Source of the DNA: Bacillota bacterium
Lineage (GTDB): Bacteria > Bacillota > Clostridia > Acetivibrionales > DTU013
Direction of reading: 5' to 3'
Assembly (NCBI GenBank): GCA_023435925.1
Contig: JAEZLF010000148.1
Coordinates: 1 to 21,375 of the forward strand
DNA length: 21,375 nt
In this document: piece by piece, positions 16,100 to 21,375 of the stretch
Numbering within the stretch: the first letter of the stretch is position 1
How the letters are laid out: every line of letters begins with the position of its first letter
Made by a program: the position numbers and the translations under genes
The notes under the pieces: generated by a model
What the model saw: only the letters and a program-made list of their open reading frames with translations
What the model was told of the DNA's origin: nothing
Database searches by the model: none

Positions 16100-17383
16100 A
16101 TGAAGATCAATACGATTCATTATGATAAAGCCGGTGAAGTGCTTTACGAATATGAGCACAACAGCGGACTCAAAGCTTTTGTAATACCCAGAAGGGGATA
16201 TTCAAAAAAATATGCGACTTTTTCAACCCATTACGGTTCTGTGGATAATGAATTTATTATTCCGGGAGAGTCCAAGCCCACCAGGGTGCCGGATGGGATA
16301 GCACATTTCCTGGAGCATAAGCTCTTTGAGCAAAAGGACGGAAGTGTGATGGACAAATTCTCAAAGCTTGGATCAAATCCCAATGCATACACAAGCTTTA
16401 ACCAAACGGTTTATCTCTTTTCCTGCACAGACCGGTTTGAGGATAATTTTGAACTGTTGCTGAATTATGTGCAAAACCCCTGGATTACCGAGGAAAGCGT
16501 GGAGAAGGAAAAAGGGATTATTGGCCAGGAGATCATGATGTATCAGGATGATCCGGGCTGGAGGGCATTTTTTAACCTATTGGGCGCCCTATATAGTCAA
16601 AATCCTGTCAGAATTGATATAGCGGGCACAGCTGAGAGCATTAGCAGGATTGACAGAGAAGCGCTGTACAAGTGCTATCATACTTTTTACCATCCCTCGA
16701 ACATGGTCATTCTGGTTGTTGGGGATGTTGATCCTCAGAGCGTTTTCAACCAGGTGGAAAAAGCATTGGAAAAGACGGATAAAAGGCCGCAGATAGAGAG
16801 GGTATTGCCACAGGAACCGGACAAGATCAGGAAGAGTTATACGGAACAATCTCTGGCGGTTTCCATGCCGATATTCCAGATGGGATATCGAGACAACTAT
16901 AAAGCTAACGATGGAATCGAACTGCTGAAGCGGGAGGTTGCAGTGAAGCTTTTGCTTGACATGCTCATTGGACGAAGCTCTGTACTGTATGAGGATCTGT
17001 ATGGTGAAGGACTCCTGAATGCATCCTTTGAATTTGATTTCACGATAGAAAAGGGCTATGCATTCTCTGTTTTAGGAGGGGAATCTCCTGATCCGGTAAA
17101 GGTCAGAGACCGATTCTGCCAAACGGTGGAAGTGACAAAGAAGCAGGGACTTGACAGGGAAACATACGACAGGTTAATAAGGGCCATGCTTGGCAGGTAT
17201 ATGCGCCAATTCAATTCCGTCGAAAGGATTTCTCACTCATTTATATCTGTTTACTTTAAAGGCGTAAACATGTTTGACTATTTAGAGGTTTATGATAAAA
17301 TAACTTTTGAATATATCAGTGAGGTATTTAAAGAGCACTTTAATCAGGACAATATTGCTCTGTCTATCATAAAACCAGTATAG
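16100..17383 (+). CDS. yfmH: M16-family peptidase YfmH, EF-P 5-aminopentanol modification-associated
   Basis: This 427-residue protein is the likely active partner of the upstream yfmF product. The inverted zinc motif HFLEH is at 69-73, within GIAHFLEHKLFE. A downstream glutamate in EKEKGIIGQEIMMYQDDP supplies the third ligand expected for M16 enzymes. The C-terminal domain shows the SSVLYEDLYGEGLLN and F..DFT pattern. Tandem inactive and active M16 genes usually make a heterodimeric peptidase. ATG 16100 is preceded by GAGGAG at 16087-16092. It ends 13 nt before lgt. Its natural substrate is not known to me. Confidence 0.9.
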   Translation: MKINTIHYDKAGEVLYEYEHNSGLKAFVIPRRGYSKKYATFSTHYGSVDNEFIIPGESKPTRVPDGIAHFLEHKLFEQKDGSVMDKFSKLGSNPNAYTSFNQTVYLFSCTDRFEDNFELLLNYVQNPWITEESVEKEKGIIGQEIMMYQDDPGWRAFFNLLGALYSQNPVRIDIAGTAESISRIDREALYKCYHTFYHPSNMVILVVGDVDPQSVFNQVEKALEKTDKRPQIERVLPQEPDKIRKSYTEQSLAVSMPIFQMGYRDNYKANDGIELLKREVAVKLLLDMLIGRSSVLYEDLYGEGLLNASFEFDFTIEKGYAFSVLGGESPDPVKVRDRFCQTVEVTKKQGLDRETYDRLIRAMLGRYMRQFNSVERISHSFISVYFKGVNMFDYLEVYDKITFEYISEVFKEHFNQDNIALSIIKPV

Positions 17384-17396
17384 AGGGGGATTTGGG

Positions 17397-18458
17397 ATGG
17401 ATGTACGTTTCCCGGGATTGTGGGGTCTGGAATTTGAACTTAGAAGATGGGCCTTTGAGCTATTTGGGTTTAAAATCTATTGGTATGGAATCATAATCGC
17501 GTTGGCGTTTTTAGTTGCTGTATTACTGGCTGTAAAAAGCTGCAGAAAATATGGACTTGAGCCGGACAATATACTGGATCTGGTACTGTATGCCGCACCC
17601 GCTGCGATTGTGGGAGCAAGACTTTATTATGTCATATTCAACTGGGATCAGTTTAAGGACAATCTCATCGAGATATTCTTGACCAGAAACGGCGGATTGG
17701 CGATATATGGAGGAGTTATCACCGCTTTGCTGGTTGCATGGATATACGCCAAAAAGAAGAAAATATCGATTCTGCATCTTTTGGATTTTTGTGTTCCCTA
17801 TCTGGTACTTGGACAAGGTATAGGCCGGTGGGGCAATTTCGTGAACCAGGAAGCCTTCGGGACAATGACCAGCCTGCCCTGGCGAATGAATGGAGAATAT
17901 GCGGATGCTTACCTGAGCAGCCTGCAGCAGAATCTGGATCTTTCCAAATGGGGTGTGCACCCGGCTTTTCTGTATGAATCCCTCTGGGATGTTGCCATTT
18001 TTCTGTTTCTCATATTTTATCGGAAAAGGAAAAAGTTTGAGGGTGAAGTTTTATACTTATACCTGATTTTATACGGTGCCGGAAGATTTCTGATTGAAGG
18101 CATCAGAACGGATAGCCTGATGCTGGGAAGCATCAGGGTCTCACAGTTGTTATCCTTGTTGCTTGTACTGGTATTTGGCGCACTGCTTATCCGCAAAAAG
18201 CTCAGAAAGGGTAGAGAAGCGGATGAAGAACCGGTGGATCTGGGACAAAGCAGATACGGTTCCCTGCTGATGCAGATGAAGGAAGAGGAGATTGCCGCAA
18301 AAGAGTCTGCAGAAGGTGCAGAAGATGCTAAAGGAACAGCAGATGCCGTGCCGGCAGATGCAGAATCTGAAGACGGGACAACAGAAGCCGAACCAGCAGA
18401 TATGACGGAGAAAGATATCAATTTAACCACTGAAGAAACTGAGGAAGAGAAGAAGTGA
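17397..18458 (+). CDS. lgt: Prolipoprotein diacylglyceryl transferase
   Basis: Lgt transfers diacylglycerol from phosphatidylglycerol to the lipobox cysteine of prolipoproteins, the first step of lipoprotein maturation. The 353-residue protein has about seven membrane segments and the signature GQGIGRWGNFVNQEAFG at 139-155. GARLYYVIFNW, NGGLAIYGGVI and HPAFLYESLWD are the other conserved motifs. The enzymatic part ends near residue 271. The last 82 residues form a hydrophilic tail very rich in Glu, Asp, Ala and Thr, ending in EEEKK. It is unlike the usual short tail of Lgt and is probably disordered on the cytoplasmic side. AGAGGGGGA precedes ATG 17397. Its TGA overlaps the GTG start of the small downstream gene. 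Confidence 0.95.
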   Translation: MDVRFPGLWGLEFELRRWAFELFGFKIYWYGIIIALAFLVAVLLAVKSCRKYGLEPDNILDLVLYAAPAAIVGARLYYVIFNWDQFKDNLIEIFLTRNGGLAIYGGVITALLVAWIYAKKKKISILHLLDFCVPYLVLGQGIGRWGNFVNQEAFGTMTSLPWRMNGEYADAYLSSLQQNLDLSKWGVHPAFLYESLWDVAIFLFLIFYRKRKKFEGEVLYLYLILYGAGRFLIEGIRTDSLMLGSIRVSQLLSLLLVLVFGALLIRKKLRKGREADEEPVDLGQSRYGSLLMQMKEEEIAAKESAEGAEDAKGTADAVPADAESEDGTTEAEPADMTEKDINLTTEETEEEKK

Positions 18459-18598
18459 ATCGAAATAACATAAAAACAGAGATCGCAGTCTTGAAGGAGG
18501 AGCTTGATAGACTGATAGAGCTGGGTGCAAGCTTTAAAGAAATATACAAGGTCAGTGTAAAGCTGGATAAGCTGATTGTCAGTTTTTACAGAGGTTAA
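18455..18598 (+). CDS. Small Spo0E-like protein (aspartyl-phosphate phosphatase family)
   Basis: This 47-residue ORF starts with GTG at 18455, overlapping the lgt stop as GTGA. It ends with TAA at 18596-18598, nine bases before the next ATG. The protein has two predicted helices: an N-terminal one (IAVLKEELDRLIELG) and a C-terminal one with the Spo0E-family signature SVKLDKLIVSFY, close to the S..LD.LI..YY core. In Bacillus, Spo0E proteins dephosphorylate Spo0A-P and so restrain sporulation. The overlap and the coding-like spacing argue that it is real and translated with lgt. No classical Shine-Dalgarno is visible apart from the GAGGAAGAGAAGAA run at the end of lgt. Family assignment is by motif only; it could be an unrelated helical hairpin. 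Confidence 0.75.
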   Translation: MNRNNIKTEIAVLKEELDRLIELGASFKEIYKVSVKLDKLIVSFYRG

Positions 18599-18607
18599 GG
18601 GGAAATC

Positions 18608-19768
18608 ATGTATTTTGTTGAGAAGACGAAAGGTACAAATTATCTGAAGCAATTTGATTATCCGCTTTTTGCAGCTATTTTAATGTTGTCTCTTATTGGA
18701 ATTGTCGTTTTAAAAAGCGCTATCGGTGTAGCCGGTGTGAATGCAACATGGCTCAAGCAGGTCATTTGTCTGGGAATCGGCATTATCATGGCAATCACCA
18801 TTTCGGCCATCGATTATAAAGATTTCAAAACGCTAGGCATTATTTTGTATATAGCCAGTATGGTGCTGTTGGGCCTTGTACTTGTAATAGGGGATGAGGT
18901 GCATGGAAGTACAAGCTGGATTACTGTTCCGGTAATCGGAAGATTTCAGCCGTCAGAGTTGGCAAAAGTAGCGTTTGCGGTAGTGGTACCGGTTTTTTTT
19001 GAGCGCTTGAAGGAAGGACAGCAGATCGGAAAAAATGTAGTTAAGCTTCTGATTTATTCGATGCTTCCTATTGTGCTTGTTCTTTTACAGAGAGATGTTG
19101 GTACAATGACAGTTTTTGTTTTTGCCTTTGTAGTCATGCTTTTTATCTATGGCATTCCCTACAGATATTTTATGATCGCTTTAGGCACCTTTCTAGTATC
19201 GGCGCCTATTCTATGGTTTTTTGTGATACCGGAAAAATTCCCGCATATCAAAACCAGAGTACTGACATTTTTATTCCCTGAAACAGATCTGCAAGGGGGC
19301 GGCCTTCAGGTTTACCGTTCTAAAATGACAATCGGGTCGGGGCAAATTTTTGGCAAGGGGTTGTTTCATGGCCTTCAGACACAAAACAGCAGTTCTACGG
19401 TAAGTGTATTTAATGTTCCCGAAAAACAAACCGACTTTATTTTTTCTGTGATCGGCGAGGAATTAGGGTTTGCAGGATCCATGCTGGTTATTGTGATCAT
19501 CTTTTTTATATTGCTTAGGAGCATTTACATTGCTATGAACTCCAGGGATGCTTACGGTTCCTTTATGGTCATTTGTATCACGGCCATGCTGGGTTTTCAT
19601 TTTATCGAAAATATCGGCATGTGCATCGGTGTACTGCCTGTAACAGGTATACCTCTTCCGTTTGTGAGCCAGGGTAACAGTTCTCTGCTTGCAAATTACC
19701 TCAATGTCGGAATTTTACTCAGCGTATCTATGCGGCGCAAGAAGGCAATCTTTAACAGCTCTCAATAG
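18608..19768 (+). CDS. rodA: SEDS peptidoglycan polymerase, RodA/FtsW family (RodA-like)
   Basis: SEDS proteins polymerise lipid II into glycan strands together with a class B penicillin-binding protein. The 386-residue protein has about ten membrane helices. IGRFQPSELAK lies near residue 114, and the extracellular loop carries PEKQTDFIFSVIGEELGF, where D276 corresponds to the catalytic aspartate region of the family. The C-terminal signature ENIGMCIGVLPVTGIPLPF is followed by SQGNSS. The wording of the last motif fits RodA better than FtsW, and the position outside the division genes proper agrees, but the RodA label is inferred. ATG 18608 follows AAGGGGA with a spacing of about 5 nt. A terminator follows. 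Confidence 0.9.
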   Translation: MYFVEKTKGTNYLKQFDYPLFAAILMLSLIGIVVLKSAIGVAGVNATWLKQVICLGIGIIMAITISAIDYKDFKTLGIILYIASMVLLGLVLVIGDEVHGSTSWITVPVIGRFQPSELAKVAFAVVVPVFFERLKEGQQIGKNVVKLLIYSMLPIVLVLLQRDVGTMTVFVFAFVVMLFIYGIPYRYFMIALGTFLVSAPILWFFVIPEKFPHIKTRVLTFLFPETDLQGGGLQVYRSKMTIGSGQIFGKGLFHGLQTQNSSSTVSVFNVPEKQTDFIFSVIGEELGFAGSMLVIVIIFFILLRSIYIAMNSRDAYGSFMVICITAMLGFHFIENIGMCIGVLPVTGIPLPFVSQGNSSLLANYLNVGILLSVSMRRKKAIFNSSQ

Positions 19769-19786
19769 TATGAAATAGAATAACAC

Positions 19787-19821
19787 GGATCATCCCGAAT
19801 GAGCGGAGATGGTCTTTTTTT
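19787..19821 (+). terminator. Rho-independent terminator after rodA-like gene
   Basis: GATCATC (19788-19794) faces GATGGTC (19808-19814), allowing one G-T pair. An inner CCG/CGG extends the stem, and seven T residues follow (19815-19821). It closes the yfmF-yfmH-lgt-spo0E-rodA unit before the mraZ promoter. Confidence 0.7.
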
Positions 19822-19884
19822 ATGTCTTTTTCCGCATTGCAGGACTCTGTCCGGGAAAGACGATTCCGGCTGATTCGTGGTTAT

Positions 19885-19908
19885 ATAGGACCATCTACCT
19901 ATCTTTTT
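19885..19908 (+). terminator. Possible second weak terminator
   Basis: ATAGG (19885-19889) and CCTAT (19898-19902) pair around an 8-nt loop, followed by CTTTTT. The stem is only 5 bp and the site lies about 85 bp beyond the stronger terminator, so it may be a back-up or chance. Confidence 0.3.
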
Positions 19909-19928
19909 AAAAAAATTCCATTTGCATC

Positions 19929-19957
19929 TTGATAAATACTAAAATATGAATTAAAAT
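19929..19957 (+). promoter_or_regulatory. Sigma-A-type promoter of mraZ-rsmH
   Basis: TTGATA (19929-19934) and TAAAAT (19952-19957) are separated by exactly 17 bp of AT-rich spacer. The predicted transcription start, near 19964, falls on the first MraZ-box repeat. The site is isolated from the upstream gene by a terminator. This is the clearest promoter in the window. Confidence 0.7.
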
Positions 19958-19963
19958 AGTGAC

Positions 19964-20019
19964 AAGTGGGGCGAAGTGGTTGAAAGTGGTTGGAATTGAT
20001 TAAAAGTGAGGTGAAATGA
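19964..20019 (+). promoter_or_regulatory. MraZ operator: 10-bp periodic AAGTGG repeats
   Basis: AAGTGG occurs at 19964, 19974 and 19984, degenerate AATTGA at 19994, AAGTGA at 20004, and AAATGA at 20014, all exactly 10 bp apart. MraZ proteins bind direct repeats with a 10-bp period: TGGGN separated by 5 nt in E. coli, and AAAGTG-type boxes in mollicutes. The spacing and core match that known operator, so negative autoregulation of mraZ-rsmH is expected. The fifth repeat overlaps the GAGGTG ribosome binding site, and the sixth ends one base before the TTG start. Confidence 0.85.
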
Positions 20020-20451
20020 TTGTTCTACGGTGAATTTCAACACACGATAGATCCGAAGGGCAGGGTTATTATTCCTGCTGCCTTTAGGGCGGAGCTCGGT
20101 GTGAAATTCATGATAACCAAAGGTCTCGAAGGATGTCTTTTCATTTTTTCTGAGGCACAGTGGAACAATCTTGTCAGCAAGCTTGAAACATTACCACTTT
20201 CAAACAACAATGCAAGGGCATTTAACCGTTTTTTCTTTTCCACGGCATCGGAATGCGAATTGGATAAGAATTACAGGATATTGGTGCCTCAGACACTCAG
20301 AACTCATGCGGACCTTGAAAAAGATATCAGCATCATCGGAGTGGGGACAAGGGTTGAAGTATGGAACAAGGACAAGTGGGAAAAATATGCCCAGGATGAC
20401 AGTCTCAGCCCGGACAGCATTGCAGAAACAATGGCAATGCTGGGCATATAA
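20020..20451 (+). CDS. mraZ: Transcriptional regulator MraZ
   Basis: MraZ is the AbrB-fold regulator that heads the dcw cluster and represses its own operon. The 143-residue product has two MraZ/SpoVT-AbrB domains: GEFQHTIDPKGRVIIPAAFR at the start and ECELDKNYRILVPQTLR near residues 78-94. Length and motifs are standard. The start is read as TTG at 20020, after GAGGTGA at 20008-20014. It is needed to keep the N-terminal residues FYGEFQHT that the family always has; the nearby ATG at 20016 is out of frame and stops at once. The operator repeats lie directly upstream, and rsmH follows after 25 nt. Confidence 0.95.
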   Translation: MFYGEFQHTIDPKGRVIIPAAFRAELGVKFMITKGLEGCLFIFSEAQWNNLVSKLETLPLSNNNARAFNRFFFSTASECELDKNYRILVPQTLRTHADLEKDISIIGVGTRVEVWNKDKWEKYAQDDSLSPDSIAETMAMLGI

Positions 20452-20476
20452 TACCGGCTGACCGGAGGAACTGCGA

Positions 20477-21375
20477 ATGAATTTTAATCACAAGCCGGTT
20501 CTGTTGAATGAGTGCATAGAAAGCCTGAATATCAAAAGCAATGGCATTTACCTGGATGGAACTCTTGGCGGAGCCGGCCATTCCCTTGAGATTATTAAAA
20601 GATTGGACAAGGGTACTTTAGTGGGAATCGATCAGGATGATGAGGCGCTGGAAGCTTCCGCTAACAGGCTTCGTGAGGCAAAAGGAAATGCCGGACTGGT
20701 GTTAATCAAGGGGAATTTCCGAAATATGGCCCAATTACTCAGACAACATGGTGTACAGCGTGTAGACGGAATTCTGCTGGATATTGGAGTATCGTCGCAC
20801 CAGTTGGACGAAGCAGACAGGGGTTTCAGTTATCAACAGGATGCACCACTTGACATGAGAATGGACAGAAACGGGAGTCTGGATGCGGCGACCATTGTAA
20901 ATACATACGATGAAAAGGAAATAAAAGAAATCATCCGGGATTATGGGGAAGAAAACTGGGCTGCAAGAATTGCTTCATTCATTATAAAAGCAAGGAATGA
21001 GGAAAGAATTGAAACCACAGGACAGCTGGTGGATATCATCAAAGCAGCGATCCCGGCTCAAGCAAGACGGGAAGGACCTCATCCCGCTAAACGGACCTTT
21101 CAGGCACTCAGGATCGCCGTCAATGATGAGCTGGGAGCATTGAAAGAAGCGCTAGATGGTGCGGTAGAAATATTAAGCATGGGTGGAAGATTGAGTGTCA
21201 TCACCTTTCACTCACTGGAAGACCGGATTGTTAAGAATGAGTTTGCGAAAAGAGAAAGACCTTGCACCTGTCCACCCTCATTCCCGGTGTGTATATGCAA
21301 CAAAAAGCCGGAATTGAAGGTGTTAACAAAAAAACCGGTGCTGCCTTCGGAAGAGGAATTGGCTGAAAATCCGAG
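20477..21375 (+). CDS. rsmH: 16S rRNA (cytosine-1402-N4)-methyltransferase (3' end outside window)
   Basis: RsmH (MraW) methylates N4 of C1402 in the 30S decoding centre using S-adenosylmethionine. The frame starts at ATG 20477 after GGAGG at 20464-20468 and is open to the last base, giving 299 complete codons. GTLGGAGHS (about 28-36) is the SAM-binding motif. LLDIGVSSHQLD, FSYQQDAPLDMRMD, HPAKRTFQALRIAVNDEL and FHSLEDRIVK are the family blocks. The cysteines in CTCPPSFPVCIC near the end are also typical. Family length is about 310-315, so only the last dozen or so residues are missing. It is transcribed with mraZ and presumably under the same MraZ operator. Confidence 0.97.
   Translation, partial: MNFNHKPVLLNECIESLNIKSNGIYLDGTLGGAGHSLEIIKRLDKGTLVGIDQDDEALEASANRLREAKGNAGLVLIKGNFRNMAQLLRQHGVQRVDGILLDIGVSSHQLDEADRGFSYQQDAPLDMRMDRNGSLDAATIVNTYDEKEIKEIIRDYGEENWAARIASFIIKARNEERIETTGQLVDIIKAAIPAQARREGPHPAKRTFQALRIAVNDELGALKEALDGAVEILSMGGRLSVITFHSLEDRIVKNEFAKRERPCTCPPSFPVCICNKKPELKVLTKKPVLPSEEELAENP

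Overview
The window reads as a chromosomal segment of an anaerobic, probably spore-forming Firmicute of class Clostridia. The general look of the proteins suggests the Acetivibrio/Ruminiclostridium side, but that placement is an impression from sequence style and not a search result. Evidence for Clostridia includes strong GGAGG-type ribosome binding sites, the gene order infB-rbfA-nrnA-truB-ribF, a Spo0E-like small protein, a VanW-domain protein, the paired M16 peptidases of the YfmF/YfmH type, and the start of a dcw cluster with mraZ-rsmH.

Layout. (1) 1-5869 is the translation/RNA block. The 5'-truncated infB has a striking tandem-repeat N-terminal region, and is followed by rbfA, nrnA, truB and ribF. 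infB is cut off from rbfA by a rho-independent terminator and two small repeat elements. One is a 104-bp unit with 17-bp perfect inverted termini; the other is a palindromic element that recurs at 8881. (2) 6027-10268 is a MacAB-type tripartite exporter: ABC ATPase, a Yip1-family membrane protein, an HlyD/MacA-like adaptor, and a MacB/FtsX-like permease. The second copy of the palindromic element sits in front of the permease. (3) 10407-14581 is a mixed block. It holds a PLP-dependent Orn/Lys/Arg decarboxylase whose 3' end overlaps, tail to tail, a half-size EamA transporter (the only minus-strand gene), then a secreted or anchored VanW-domain protein and an MFS permease. (4) 14757-19768 is a cell-envelope and modification block: yfmF- and yfmH-like M16 proteins, lgt, a 47-residue Spo0E-like protein, and a RodA/FtsW-family SEDS protein closed by a terminator. 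(5) 19929-21375 is the head of the division/cell-wall cluster: a good sigma-A-type promoter, an array of 10-bp MraZ operator repeats, mraZ (TTG start) and rsmH, which runs off the end.

How they work together. Blocks 1, 4 and 5 are conserved housekeeping: translation initiation and ribosome maturation, pseudouridylation, flavin cofactor synthesis, lipoprotein maturation, peptidoglycan polymerisation and 16S rRNA methylation. Blocks 2 and 3 look like accessory transport and metabolism placed between them. I see no prophage, CRISPR array, tRNA, rRNA or intact transposase. The most interesting non-gene signals are the MraZ-box array that runs into the mraZ ribosome binding site, the two-copy palindromic element, the 17-bp inverted-repeat element at the infB terminator, and the higher-order repeat in IF-2.
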